A stretch of 64,000 bases of DNA from Candidatus Altimarinota bacterium (GCA_030683605.1 JAUXPL010000011.1:35161-99160); one strand, 5' to 3'. Positions 11,392 through 23,222 are shown, counted from the stretch's first letter. The notes: generated from the letters alone by a model not told the origin. Made by a program: numbers and translations.

Positions 11392-12483
11392 ATGAAAAAG
11401 ACTATATTAATTACATGATGAACTGGTTATATTTGAAGTCATTGAGTAGTAGCATTTGAACAAGCATGATACAAAACTGTTATTGTAGATAATTTATCTA
11501 ACTCATCTATAAATACTTTAGATTGAATAGAAAAAATATTATGATATAAACCTGATTTTTATCAAATAGATTTGAGAGATATTTTGTCACTAGATGAATT
11601 ATTTAAAAAGTATGATTTTGACTGAGTTGTACATTTTGCATGATTAAAAGCTGTAGGGGAGAGCTGTGATAAGCCACTTGAATATTTTGATAACAATATA
11701 GTATGAAGTTTGAAACTTTTTGAGTTGATGAATAAATATGATGTTAAAAATATTATATTTTCTAGTAGTGCTACGGTATATGATATGAGTACTACTCAGG
11801 ATAGCCCTCACCCTAGCCCTCTCCCAAGGGGAGAGGGGATAGACCAATTAGGTATATCAGAAAATAATGCAACTTGAAATACAACTAATCCTTATTGAAC
11901 AACTAAGTATTTATTAGAACAAATATTAATTGATTTATCTAAATTTAGTGCTTTTAAAGTTATGAATCTTAGATATTTTAATCCTATTTGAGCACATAAT
12001 AGTGGTTATTTATGAGAAGATCCATTTGGTATTCCAAATAATCTATTACCATATATTATGAAAGTTGCAAATGGTGAATTAAAACAACTTCAAGTTTTTT
12101 GATCAGATTATGATACAATTGATGGTACTTGAGTAAGAGATTATATAGATGTTGTTGATTTAATAGATTGACATCTGAAAGCATTTGAGAAGTTAATAAC
12201 ACATCCCCCTGCGGGGACTTCCCTTGAAAAGGGAAGAAATTTAGGACAATTTGAAGTATATAATTTATGAGTAGGTAAGTGAGTGAGTGTACTTGAAATG
12301 ATTAGTGAATCTGAAAAAGTAACATGAAAAAAAATTGATTATAAATTAGTAGATAGGAGACCAGGTGATGTTGCTCAAGTTTTTTGTGATCCAAGCAAAG
12401 CATTAAATGAATTATGATGGAATTCTGAGACAAGTTTGGAGAATAGTTTGAAAAATAGTTGGAAGTTTTATAGTAGTAAATAG
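11392..12483 (+). CDS. galE: UDP-glucose 4-epimerase with two in-frame palindromic insertions, 363 aa
   Basis: ITGGTGYIGSHG at residues 7-18, DNLSNSS, HFAGLKAVGES near residue 85, SSSATVY near residue 125 and the catalytic Y-G-T-T-K identify GalE, which interconverts UDP-Glc and UDP-Gal. It is about 25 residues longer than usual. The extra length comes from two GC-rich palindromes translated in frame: one encoding SPHPSPLPRGEG just before the NTTNPYGTTK catalytic region, and one encoding HPPAGTSLEKGRN before VYNLG. Both fall where GalE has surface loops, so the enzyme may remain active. No frameshift is present and the reading frame is intact to TAG. Confidence 0.93.
11799..11843. repeat. GC-rich palindromic insertion inside galE (type 1)
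   Basis: About 45 bases stand out from the AT-rich gene. The core ccctctccc-aag-gggagaggg forms a strong hairpin. It is translated in frame as SPHPSPLPRGEG. It lies in a loop ahead of the catalytic Tyr/Lys segment. The same protein motif is familiar from dispersed palindromic repeats in other bacteria. Confidence 0.8.
12199..12240. repeat. GC-rich palindromic insertion inside galE (type 2, shared with mae)
   Basis: The segment contains ccccctgcgggg and cccttgaaaaggg, two adjacent inverted repeats, and encodes HPPAGTSLEKGRN. The same unit, slightly diverged, occurs three times in tandem in the malic enzyme gene (40027-40170), where it encodes [13 protein letters not shown]. Insertion is in frame and lies in a loop before the VYNLG strand. 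Confidence 0.85.
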
Positions 12484-12585
12484 ATAAATTAAATTGAGAA
12501 TATTTAATTCAGATTTTAATATTCTTAAATAATTTTAAAATGAATGAATTAAAATTAATTTTTTAAAATAATTATATTAAATAAC

Positions 12586-13932
12586 ATGAACAACTCTCAA
12601 CTAGAAAAGTTTTTAAATAGACAGACAGAATTAGAAAACGATATGAAAGATATTCATAAATTGATGATTAAATTCGAAAAATCAGAAAAAATATCAATTC
12701 AAAATTTTTATGATAATAGGGATAAATATGAAGTTATGATTGAATATTCAAAAAAGTTTAATTTGTATAATTATTCAGAATTTGATTATTTTTATAATTA
12801 TGTAAGTGATTCTAATTTGGACAATAAAAAAATATTAATTAGTATTTTAAATTCATTTATTAAACAATTTCAAGAATTAAATTTTAATCTAAATTTATTT
12901 GTAAATACATATATTGAAAATATTATAAATTATAAAATGACTTTATTATTACTTCCAAGTGAGGAATTAAATATAAATGTTAGAGACAATTCATATAAAT
13001 TGTGAGATATTAATGTATTTGAGAAAAATAAGTTTGTAGAAAAAGAGTTATGTGAATTAATATGAGTGAAAACTTTTAAATGATCATTAAAAACATTATT
13101 AGATTCATGATTAAATGATAAAATATCTTACTATTATTTTACTAAAACTTCTTGAAAATTTAAGAAACTTACCGATTATAAATCTTATTTATTTTTTAGA
13201 CAATTGTATTTTAGATATTCAAATTATCAAGAAGAGTTATGAAAAGTAGATAACAATGAATTATTTGATATATTTTATCAATATTTTTCACAAAATTATT
13301 TATTACATCACGATATTAATTCGTTAATAAAATTTGCAACTAAATTTTATGAAATATTACATCATTATCATATAACTGGAGATTTAAAAATTATATTTAG
13401 ATCTATGTTTTCATTATTTGATATTAAATATTTACTAAATTGAGAAGTAGATGCTTGAATAATAGATGCAATATTAAAAAATAAAAATGTAGATAAAAAT
13501 TTTATAGAGGATCTTATTAATTTAAAATGATTATTAAGAGAAATTATTGATATGTTATATTTATCTACTTATTCAAAAGAAATAGAAGATTACAAATTAA
13601 AAAATGATTTATCAGATGATGAATATGAACAATTTAAGGATTTTAGATTTGCTTGTTTATATTTGACTTGAAATGCTATATTTAATGCACATGATAAACT
13701 TGATAAATGAATAAAAAGTAAATTAAAAGATGAACAATATTTTTCAATTATTTATCAATATTGAATTGATGTTAGCTCTGTTTATTGAACATATGCTAGA
13801 TTTAACAAATCTGATATTGATGAATTAAAAGAAAAAGTAAAAGTTTTTGATAGTAAGTGATTGTCGAAATTATTTATATATGATATTGATTATATTAGTA
13901 GGGAAATATCAATGATTAAGATAAGGAAATAG
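12586..13932 (+). CDS. Unrecognised protein, 448 aa
   Basis: This is an intact frame from ATG to TAG with TGA=Gly. The N-terminal 60 residues are charged and helical (NNSQLEKFLNRQTELENDMKDIHKL), likely a coiled coil. The rest is rich in Tyr, Phe, Lys and Asp with no membrane segment and no motif I recognise. HHDINSLIKFATKFYEILHHYH near residue 245 is the only histidine-rich stretch. It stands alone between galE and an AAA ATPase. Function is unknown; a cytoplasmic structural or regulatory role is only a guess. Confidence 0.6.
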
Positions 13933-13980
13933 ATAATATTATATTAAAATATTTATTTAAAAAATCTTTATTTATTTTAT

Positions 13981-14059
13981 AATACATACAAAATAATTTG
14001 CCTAAAAGTAATAAATACATACAATGTAATGTATTAAAAAGTAATAAATACATACAATG
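13981..14059. repeat. Three aatacataca repeats at 33-bp period upstream of the AAA ATPase
   Basis: The decamer aatacataca begins at 13981, 14014 and 14047, exactly 33 bases apart. The last two copies sit inside a longer repeat, taaaagtaataaatacatacaatg and a one-base variant, and the final atg is the ATPase start codon. A period of three helical turns would put bound proteins on one face, so an operator or iteron is plausible. Confidence 0.7.
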
Positions 14060-15283
14060 GACTTAATAAATTTCAATAAACATTGGATTAAAGAATATTA
14101 TTATAATTTTGAAAAGAAAAGAAATTATTATGATAAAATGATAAAAAATATAGATTCTAAGTATATTGATTTGATTATATGATTAAGGAGAGTATGAAAA
14201 ACTACCTTGATGTTTCAAGTTATAAATTACTTAATAAAACAATGAATTAATAGGGATAATATATTGTATTATTCTTTTGATTTATGAAATGAAATAGAAA
14301 ATGTAATTAATGATTATTTAAGAGTTTCAAATAAAGATATACTAAAAGATAAAATTTATGTCTTTTTTGATGAAATACAAAAAGTTAATGATTGGCAAAA
14401 TAAAATAAAAATATATTATGATTTGTACCCAAATATAAAAATCTTTTTATCTTGATCTTCATCATTATTTTTAAAATCAAGTGAGAGTTTGGCATGAAGA
14501 ATAGTAATAACTAATATTAAAACATTATATTTTGAAGAGTATTTAGAATTTAAAGATTTAAAATATTATTTAGATAAGCCTAGATTGTATGAGAAAAATC
14601 TGATTTTAGAGTTTGAAAAGTATTTATATAGGCAGTATTATGATATAATTAATTCTAATTTATTTGATGCTAAAGATTATGTTTTTAATCTAAAAAATAA
14701 GATAATTAAAGAAGATGCTAACGATTTTTTTAATGTAAATTATCCTGAGTTATTATTAAAATTATTTGATATTGTTGCAGCTAATCCTTGAATTACAATA
14801 GATTATCATAATTTATGAAATGATTTAAATGTAGATTGGAGAACTATACAAACTTATATTTATTATTTAGAAGAAAGTTTTTTAATAAATAAAGTTTATA
14901 ATTATTCAGCAAATTTGCTTTCTTCAGAGAAAAAACAAAAAAAAGCATATTTAAACTGTAGTAGCTTTTTTAGTTGAAATTGAGAAATTTCATGAGAATT
15001 ATTTGAAAATTATATACAAAATTATTTTGATTTTAAATATTTTTATAGACACTCTAAAAATGAGGTAGATTTTGTATGAGTTACACAGCAATGAAAAATA
15101 TATGCTATAGAGGTAAAATATAGAGAAAATATAAAAAAAGAGCATATGAAATGACTGAGTTACTTTCAAAAAAAGTTTAAAGTTGATAAAAAAATAATTA
15201 TATCAAAAAATGTTGATGAAATATTTTGAGATGTTATTGTAGTACCATTTTGGAAGTTAGAAAGTATAAATATGAATAATTAA
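14057..15283 (+). CDS. AAA ATPase with C-terminal DUF4143-like domain, 408 aa
   Basis: The Walker A motif GLRRVGKTTL lies near residue 45 and the Walker B motif YVFFDEIQKV near residue 105. LSGSSSLFLKSS (sensor) and LAGRI follow. This order is the AAA_14 family, whose C-terminal half is DUF4143: ENYIQNYF, then FFYRHSKNEVDFV and AIEVKYR near residues 340-365, which looks like the D-ExK core of a nuclease-like fold. These proteins are common, mobile and of unknown function, often lineage-expanded. The start codon overlaps a periodic repeat that may autoregulate it. It has no functional link to the glycan genes. Confidence 0.82.
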
Positions 15284-15326
15284 TAATATTTCTTTTATAG
15301 ATTATGGGATAATAATTAAATTAATT

Positions 15327-15353
15327 TTGAATTATTTGTGATTTAGTTATAAT
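15327..15353 (+). promoter_or_regulatory. Possible promoter for the GT4-methyltransferase-GT4 operon
   Basis: TTGAAT at 15327-15332 and TATAAT at 15348-15353 have a 15-base spacer, slightly short. The site lies 60 bases before the GT4 start at 15413. Confidence 0.45.
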
Positions 15354-15412
15354 TATTTTAATGTTTGATTGAATGACCGTTTAAGAAATACGTTAATGAA
15401 TAACAAAAAATA

Positions 15413-16567
15413 ATGACTAAAAAAATAAATATTATTCAATTTTTACCATATTTCCCACCTCATAAATGATGAGTTGAAACAGTCTGACAAGAGATAGGTA
15501 AATATTGGTGTAAAAAAGAATATTGATCGTTTATAAATGTTGTTTTTGATGTATGACAAGAAAATAAAAGTAATTATGAATTAGATTGATATAAAGTACA
15601 TTTACTTCCAAGTTTTGATATAATAGCTAATTTTCCATTTCCTAAATTTTGGAAAAAACAGTTTTGGGTTATATTAAAAGAATTGAAAGAATTGCAAGCA
15701 GATTTTGTTTTTACTCATACTAGATTTTTTTTATCATCATTTATTTGATGAAAATTTGCTACTAAAAATTCTATTAAATGGGTACATATTGAACATGGAA
15801 GCGATTATGTAAAATTGTGAAGTAAATTAAAATCAAAAATTTCATATATATATGATAAATCAATTTGAAACTGGATTTTTAAAAGAGCTGATAAATTAAT
15901 TGCAATAAGTAGTGCATGTAAAAAATTTATTTTAACTGAATTTATAGATAGAGAAATAGGTGTTATTTATAGAGGATTGGATATAGAATTAAACAAAGAA
16001 ATTCAGATAGAAAATTTAAAAAATAAATTTGATTGAAAAATAATTATTTGATTTGTTTGAAGATTATTAAAATGGAAAAATGTTGATAGTTTAGTTAATT
16101 CATATTATTTATTAAATGATAATATAAAAGATAAAATTCAAATTGTAATAGTATGAGATTGAGAAGAGTTGAATAATTTAAGACAGCTGGATATAAATAA
16201 TAAAATATATTTTACCTGATGAAAATCATTTAAAGAAGCATTACTTTTACAACTACAATTTGATATTCATTTTCATACATCAAGCCCTTGATGATGACTT
16301 GCAACTACATTACTACAAGCAATGTATTTATGATGTTTTATAATAGCTACTCCGTATGAATGAGCAGATGAAGTAATTATAAATTGAGTAAATTGAATTT
16401 TAATAGAAAATGATTCAGTAGAATCAATAAAAAAATGAATAGAAGTTTGAATAGAAAATATAGTTAAAAAATCAGAATATAGTGAAATAAATAAAAAAAT
16501 AATAAATGAAAAATTCGATTGGAATAGGAATATTGAGAAAATTTATGAAATATTAAATAATATATAA
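15413..16567 (+). CDS. GT4 family glycosyltransferase, 384 aa
   Basis: FLPYFPPHKGGVETVGQEIG at the N-terminus is the acceptor-side loop of family 4. IIGFVGRLLKWKN near residue 205 opens the donor domain, and FHTSSPGGGLATTLLQAM with TPYEGADEVI near residue 310 forms the nucleotide-sugar pocket. The usual first Glu of E-x7-E is replaced in SPGGGLATTLLQAM, which may change donor handling. It lies 4 bp before the methyltransferase gene, so the two are co-translated in one operon. Confidence 0.88.
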
Positions 16568-16571
16568 TAAA

Positions 16572-17294
16572 ATGTTAAACAAATTAATACAATTATTTAA
16601 AAAATCAGCATTTATACCAAATCTTTTTAGTTTATTGCATCATAGTTATATAATAAGAAAGTGAATATATAAGTGAATAATTAATAATTCTTCATATATT
16701 TATTGAAAGGTACTTGATTTTTGATGTTGAGAAAAACCATATAAAAGTATATTAAATTTTGATGAATATGTATGAGTAGATTTTAAAAGTTCTGGTCATG
16801 ATAATTCTCAAAATGAGGTAGATTTTTTTTGGGATTGAAAAATATTACCATTCGAAAATGATACTTTTGATAGTATAATTTCTACTGAAGTATTTGAACA
16901 TATTTTTAATATTGATGAAGTATTATTAGAATTAAATAGAGTATTAAAAAAATGATGAAAAATTGTTATTACTATTCCTTTTGTTATTCATGAACATGAA
17001 TCACCATATGATTATGCTAGATATACTCATTTTTGACTAAGTTCTTTACTAGAAAATCATGGATTTAGTGTTTTAAAAAATGAACAATATTGAAGTTATT
17101 TTGATACTATATTACAGTTAAATATTTGGTTTTTGTGAAAAATAACAGAAACAAATAATAAGTACATAACATTATTATTAAGAATTATTTTCGCTGCACC
17201 ATTAATGATTATTATTAATTTAATATCATTATTTAGTCCTAGAATGCAATCTGGACTATATTTAAGTAATGTAATAGTATGAGAAAAAATTTAG
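16572..17294 (+). CDS. SAM-dependent methyltransferase (type 11 fold), 240 aa
   Basis: VLDFGCGEKPYK near residue 55 is motif I for S-adenosylmethionine, VGVDFKSS is the acidic end of the next strand, and STEVFEHIFNIDEVL with RVLKKGGKIVITIPF gives motifs II-III. The C-terminus has a hydrophobic segment (LLLRIIFAAPLMIIINLISL), so it may sit on the membrane. Between two GT4 genes it most likely methylates a sugar, for example to cap a chain, but the acceptor is not visible. Confidence 0.85.
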
Positions 17295-17310
17295 ATTTTA
17301 ATAATATTTA

Positions 17311-18321
17311 ATGAATAATATATTATATATTACACAGAAAAGTAGTAATGCAATATGAATAGTAGATAATTCTATTTTAAAGGAGTTATTAATAATAGAT
17401 CATAATTTTGATTTTTATTATTTAAAAGAAAAGTGAAATAAAAAATATGAAATTATAATAAATTATATATTCAATATTATTTTATTACTTTTGAAGTGTA
17501 TATTTTATAAAAAAATTTATTTTTCATGGGAAAATCCTTATGTTATTTTTGTTAAATTTCTTTTTCCATGGAAAAAAATCTATATGTGTGTAATGCATGT
17601 AGAAGATTATTGGTGAAAATCAATAATATGAAAATTAATATTTAAATCTGTAAAAAAATATGTTGTAATTTCAGAATTTACAAAGAATCAACTTATAGAA
17701 TATTGAATAAAATCAGATGATATTTTTGTAAATTATTTATGAATAAGTAAAGAATTTTTCCCAGAAAAGATTAATAATTTTACTGACTTTAAATATATAT
17801 TATATGTTTGAACTGAATTAGAAAGAAAAAACATTAAAAATTTATTATTAGCATTTAATGAAGTAATAAAAAAGTATCCTAAATTAAAATTAATAAAAAT
17901 TTGAAAACCAGTTATTTGAAAAGAGACTACAGATAATTTGGTAAATGAATTATGATTGAAAGATTATATAATTTTTAAAAGAGAATTTATATCAGAATCT
18001 GAACTCAGAAAATACTATTCAAATTCAATATGTTATATTTCTGTTGCAACTCTAGAATGATTTTGAATGACTGTACCTGAAGCAATGTCTTGTTGATGTC
18101 CTGTGGTTGTATCTGATATATGACCATTTAATGAAATTGTATTAAAATCACAAGTTATAGTAAATCCTTATGATATAAACAGTATTACAGAATGAATTTT
18201 TAAATATATCGATGATAAAGATTTTAGAAATAAGATGATAGATGAGTGACTTATTAATTCAATGAGATTCAATTGGAAAACTAATGCTTGTAAAATAATA
18301 AATATCCTTAATAATTATTAA
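17311..18321 (+). CDS. GT4 family glycosyltransferase, 336 aa
   Basis: YVGTELERKNIKNLLLAF near residue 170 and VATLEGFGMTVPEAMSCGCP near residue 250 are the donor-binding motifs of family 4, with the E-x7-E pair intact (Glu of LEGFG and Glu of PEAM). The N-terminal domain is shorter than usual and lacks an obvious glycine loop, starting MNNILYITQKSSNAIG. It is the third gene of the plus-strand operon, 16 bp after the methyltransferase. Its last codons form the left arm of a perfect 44-base palindrome. Confidence 0.86.
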
Positions 18322-18336
18322 GGATATTTATTATTT
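18293..18336. terminator. Perfect 44-bp palindrome, bidirectional terminator in overlapping 3' ends
   Basis: The sequence is its own reverse complement over 44 bases, with A/T-rich outer ends giving T-tails on both strands. Two convergent genes end inside it and overlap by 4 bases, so the hairpin also encodes the C-terminal residues of both proteins. Confidence 0.85.
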
Positions 18337-19301
18337 TTAAGTCTTTTTATATCTTCATCAATCATTATTTTTACTAATGAATCAAATTTAACTTTTGGTG
18401 ACCATCATAAAATATCTTTAGCTTTACTATTTTTTCAATATAAATTCATTAAATTTATTGGTCTATTATATTTTTCATCAATTTTTACATATTTTTCCCA
18501 ATTATCTATTCAAACATGTTTAAATCAAATTTCTAGAAAATTAGAAATAGTATGTATTTCTCAAGTAGAAAAAATATAGTTATCTGCTTTATCTTGTTGT
18601 AGAGACATCCAAAATCATTCTACAAAATCTCAAGCAAATCACCAATCTCTTTTTGAATTTATATTTCATAGTGTTATAAATTCTTCATATCATAATTTTA
18701 TTTTAGCAATTCAGTCTGAGATTTTTCTAGTAACAAATTTTATATTTCTTAGAGGTGACTCATGATTAAATAATATTCAATTTACAATATATAGATTATT
18801 GCTCTCTTTAAAAATATTAGTCATCCAATATCAAAATAATTTAGTAACAGCATAAGGATTTGTTGGGTGGAATGGTGTATTTTCAGTCTGCAATCATAAG
18901 TTATTACTATTTCAAAACATTTCGCTCGTAGATGCTTGAAAGATTTTTATTACTTTATTACTATTTTTAACTCAATTAATTATTCATAAAATACTATTTA
19001 TATTTACATTTACATATTCATTTACTTTTAACCATGATTCTCAAGGCGAAGTAAGTCATCATAAATTATATATTTCATCAGGTAATGTTTTTAAAATAAT
19101 TTCTTCTATTTTTTTAGAATCTGATAAATCTGAATATTGAAAATGTATTAATTTTTCAATATTAAAATATTTTAAATTATCTAGATTACTATTTTTACTT
19201 TTTAATATTCAAATAATTTTATATCATTTTTCTATTAAAAAATTCGATAAATAAGCTCAATCCTGTCAATTCACTCATGTAATTAATGCAACCTTATTCA
19301 T
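18318..19301 (-). CDS. GDP-mannose 4,6-dehydratase-like SDR (divergent paralogue), 327 aa
   Basis: TGVNGQDGAYLSNFLIEKGY at the N-terminus, QASTSEMFGN near residue 110, Y-A-V-T-K near residue 140 and FNHESPLRNIKFVTRKI near residue 168 follow the Gmd pattern and differ from generic epimerases. The second Gmd of this window (29242-30339) is the orthodox copy. Here the nucleotide loop lacks the usual KRRTS and the AAQSHV motif is GGLTSPGES. I infer a 4,6-dehydratase for another GDP- or UDP-sugar. It is the last gene of a minus-strand run, 1 bp after the GT2 gene. Confidence 0.75.
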
Positions 19302-19302
19302 A

Positions 19303-20070
19303 TTATTTTTTGATTAATATTTTTTTTAATATTTTATATATTAAATTCATAAAATTTCCAGACATATTTCAAAATACATTTATTCTAACTTTTTCTAATT
19401 CGTTTTCTTGTAAATTACTATTTTTAGATGCACTTCAGTCATGCATTCTAAAATTTGCGATTACTTTATTATAAAATTTATTTGATATATTTAATTTTGC
19501 TAATTTTACGAAAAACTCAGCATCTGATACAAGTTTTAAATTTTCATTATATAATCAATATTTATCATGTAGTGATTTTTTATACAATGTATTAGATTGA
19601 AATATATAACAAGCCATTGCTAAAATATATTTATTTAATCATTTTTTGTAAATTCATTTATTAGGATATTCAGTTTTAATATTTCCTACATTATCTACAA
19701 TATTATTTATTCAATAATATAAATCTTTATTTCAATCATTTTCAACAAAATTTAAATAATCATTTAAAACATCGTCATTATAATAATCATCAGAATTCAA
19801 GAATGTTATATATTCTCATTTTGAAATATTTATTCATGTATTCATTGCATTATATATACCTTTAGGTACTTTTTGTACAACTTTAATAATTGTATTAATA
19901 TTTTCTGACATATAATTATTGATTATATTAATTGTATTATCATTAGAATATCAGTCTATGAAAATATGCTCATATATGTCATTATTTACTTTTTGATTTT
20001 TTACACTTTCTATACATTTTTCTAAGTATTTTTCACTATTATATGTACATGTTATTATTGATAGTTTCAT
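19303..20070 (-). CDS. GT2 family glycosyltransferase, 255 aa
   Basis: MKLSIITCTYNSEKYLEKCI, then FIDGYSNDNT and KGIYNAMNTGI near residue 75 and FLNSDDYY near residue 95 match the WcaA/WcaE-like subgroup of family 2. DGYSNDNT with PKGIYNAMN is typical of colanic-acid type transferases. There is a catalytic Asp region near VSDAEFFVKL. Length is normal. It stands between the Gmd-like enzyme and another GT2 gene, all on the minus strand. Confidence 0.87.
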
Positions 20071-20102
20071 ATTTTAATTTAAAAGTATTAAATCATTATA
20101 AT

Positions 20103-21014
20103 TTATATTATTTTATTTTTTATTGCTAAATATATATTACTAAATACCTTTTTAAAAAAATAATTAAAATTTATATTTCATTCTGTTGATAAATTGATAT
20201 TTTTATAATTTTTAAAAAATATACTTAATATATATATTTTTGTTTTAAATTTATTTTTTAATTTTTGATTATTATAAATTATACTTACATATTTTCTAGC
20301 CCATTCATAATATAAATTAATATCATTTGTACATGAAATTGATCATTTATGAGCTCTAAAATATGATTTTACCTCTTGAATATGTTTAACATATTTATAA
20401 TTAATTGCAGTAAGTAAAAATATTAATAAATCATTTCCTGCTCAATATTTATTAAATATTAATCAGTCATTATTATCTATTTCTATAATTAAATTATTTT
20501 TTACATCTATAGTTCTAAAAATTGCACATCATGGTGATAAGGGGAAATCTGATTCATTCAAAACAGATTTTTCTATATAATTTTTAGAACTAATAATCGT
20601 ATTTTTTTGTAAATATGCAGAGTGTTTTTTTCAATCATTATAAAATATTTCTGTAGTTGTAAATACAAAGGCAGTATCTTTATCAAATAATTTTATTGTT
20701 TCTTCAATAAAATCTTTAGATATCAAATCATCAGACCATAATATTTTTAAATATTTTCATTTTGCTTTATTTATACATTCCTGCCAATTTCTTACTGGTC
20801 ATAAATTTTCTTTATTCTTAAATAAAGTTATTCTATTATCATTTTTCGCATATTTTTCAATAATAGAAAAAGTATTGTCAGTACTATAATTATCTCATAT
20901 AATAATCTCTATATTTTTATAAGATTGATTTATTGCACATTCTATAGTTTCTCATATAATTTTTTCTCTATTGTATGTAGGAATTATTATAGATACTAAT
21001 TCATTATTATTCAT
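20103..21014 (-). CDS. GT2 family glycosyltransferase, 303 aa
   Basis: VSIIIPTYNREKIIGETI and IIIGDNYSTDNT at the N-terminus and LGPVRNWQECINKAKGKYL with ILWSDDLIS near residue 95 are the family 2 nucleotide and DxD elements. The ending is basic and hydrophobic without a clear membrane helix. ATG at 21014 lies 4 bp after the RfbE stop, so the two are in one operon. Since its neighbours make CDP-tyvelose, it is a candidate for the transferase using that donor, but this is inference from position only. Confidence 0.86.
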
Positions 21015-21018
21015 AATT

Positions 21019-22047
21019 TTAATTAATTATAGATTCAATCCATTTTAACATGTCCTTTAATCCCTGTTCCTTACTTATTTTAGGCTCCCATCAAGTTAAT
21101 TTTTTAATTTTTGATATGTTTGCTATAAAAGATTTTTGATCAGATTCTCTCCATTCTTTATGTTCGATTTCAATTTTTATATTTAATTCTTTTTCCAAAA
21201 AATTGAAGAGCTCAATTAAGGATAAACTATTTTTTTCTCATCATCAAATATTAAACACATTTCAAGTACATTTATCTATATTGTCTAAGGTAGTATAGTA
21301 TAAGTTCATCATATCATTTGCATGAAGTAAATCTCTAACTTGTTTTCAATTTCAATGTATTGATATATTATTTATTTCTCATTTTTTTAATTTTAAAGAT
21401 TGTTCTATAAACCAACCAATCCATCATTGATCATAACTTGCGAATTGTCTACCTCAATACATTGTAGAATGTCTAAAAACAACTGTTTTTATTCAAAAAA
21501 TTCTATGATAATCTAATAAATATTGATCTGCAGATCATTTGCTACATCAATAAGGGGAATGAAAATCAAGAGTAATATTTTCATCAAATCAATTAGGATA
21601 ATCAGGATATATGTATCTTTTTTCTTTTTCTTCTAATTTTAAATTAGAGAAATCTCAGTATACTTTATTTGTAGAAGAATAGAGTATAATAGTATCTGGT
21701 GAATATAGTCTAACAGATTCTAGTAAATTAAATGTTCATAATGTATTTACTTCGAAGTCAAGTCTAGGATTTTCTATTGAAGTAGTCATTGCTACTTGTC
21801 AAGCAACATGGAATATTACATCAGGTTTATATTTTTTTATAACTTTTTCAACATCATTTTGAATTCTAATATCTTTATTTTCAAAAATAAATTTAATTTC
21901 TTTTTTTAACCATTTATAGTTAATAATATTTCAATCTGTTTTAAAAAAATTATCTAAAACAATTATTTCATAACATTTCCTATATCATTCAAATGCTAGA
22001 TTAGATCATAAAAATCATAATCATCATGTTATAAGTATTTTTTTCAT
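21019..22047 (-). CDS. rfbE: CDP-paratose 2-epimerase (CDP-tyvelose synthesis), 342 aa
   Basis: ITGGLGFLGSNLAFE at the start, HVAGQVAMTTSIENP near residue 80, and the diagnostic YSSTNKVYGD near residue 120 with PYGCSKGSADQYLLDY near residue 160 identify the tyvelose-epimerase (RfbE/Tyv) subgroup. [20 protein letters not shown] near residue 190 is also typical. The enzyme turns CDP-paratose into CDP-tyvelose, using bound NAD+ for C2 oxidation and reduction. RfbF, G, H and a paratose-synthase-like enzyme lie upstream on the same strand, so the pathway is nearly complete here. Confidence 0.88.
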
Positions 22048-22052
22048 TATTA

Positions 22053-23222
22053 TTAAATTATTTTTATTAAATTTTCTTTTAATTTTAGTTTAAATTTTTT
22101 TATACTATTATTTTTCAAAGTTTCTTCTTTAATTTTCTTGCTAAAATTTATTATCTCTAAATTATTTAGTTTATTAACTTTATTTATTGAGTTTATAATT
22201 TCATATTTATTTAATGAATCTATATTAATTGCTAAATCTAAATTTATTCATGATTCTTTGGTTACAATTGGAATTATTCATAATGACATTAAATTAATAA
22301 TAGAACTTGGTTCTCACTCTGCACATGAAGGAAAAATAGAGAAAGCACATTTATTAACAATACTTTTGAACTTATAAGAATGTATATCTACAAATCAGTA
22401 ATTAAAAATATTTTTAGTTTCATAAAGTTCACTATAAAAATAGTCTTTAAATATTTTTTCATTATCAATTGGTCAACATATATGTAAATTTAAATCTCAC
22501 TTTTCCTTAAATATTTCAAGTAGTAAGTCTAGTCATTTATGAATAAGCCCGGAACTTCAAAACCATATAAAATTTAATTTTTTTTCTTCAATATTATTTG
22601 AAATATCATAATTTATATTTTCTATATTATAGTATGTTACAGGTATAGAATATATACTTTTGTCATAAAATTGTTTATAAGAATCTATAATAGTATTGTT
22701 TCATAATGTAATTATAGCATTAGATAATTGAGTTTGTATATTCCAAGATTTAAATACTAACCTACTAGATTCAACAATTAATATTCATTTTTTATTGTAT
22801 AATCATCATATTCTTTTTATAGTATTATAATTTTGTATAAATAAATGCATTCAAGTTCAGTAATATATTCTTTTTAAGTTATTAATGTTGAAATAAAAGC
22901 TCTTTTCTAATGGTTCTCAAAATCAAAAAATTATATTATATTTTTCATAATTAATTTTTCATTCATAATCATAATTTACAATATCAACATTATATCATAA
23001 TTTATTAAATACCTCTCATATACTAATTGCTTCAATATTATTTGTATGTGAATAATTTACTCATTTTATAAAAGGATATTTTATATAGCTTATTAGTACA
23101 TTTTTTTTATAATTAGTTTTATAAAAATTTATTATAGGCTTATCAAAATATGTTTTATATATTAATAAAAGTATTTTTTTAAATTCATTATTTATATGAT
23201 TATTTATTATTTTTTTATACAT
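22053..23222 (-). CDS. GT4-like glycosyltransferase, 389 aa
   Basis: The donor domain shows FGSSGLIHKGLDLLLEIF near residue 225 and SCAEGEPSSIINLMSLGIIP near residue 300, where the first Glu of the family 4 motif is present. The N-terminal 60 residues are unusually basic and aromatic. I chose ATG at 23222, which overlaps the end of the upstream GT2 gene by 16 bp. A TTG start at 23246 would add eight residues. It lies between rfbE and rfbH, so it may act on the dideoxyhexose or the sugar next to it. Confidence 0.8.

Noticed and set aside
11644..11847. 67-codon minus-strand frame including PLSPWERARVRA
   Set aside because: It is antisense to the intact galE frame. The motif comes from reading the palindromic repeat on the other strand.
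13981..14059. A CRISPR array
   Set aside because: Only three copies of a 10-base core with 23-base gaps that are themselves partly repeated, no cas genes, and the last repeat overlaps a start codon.
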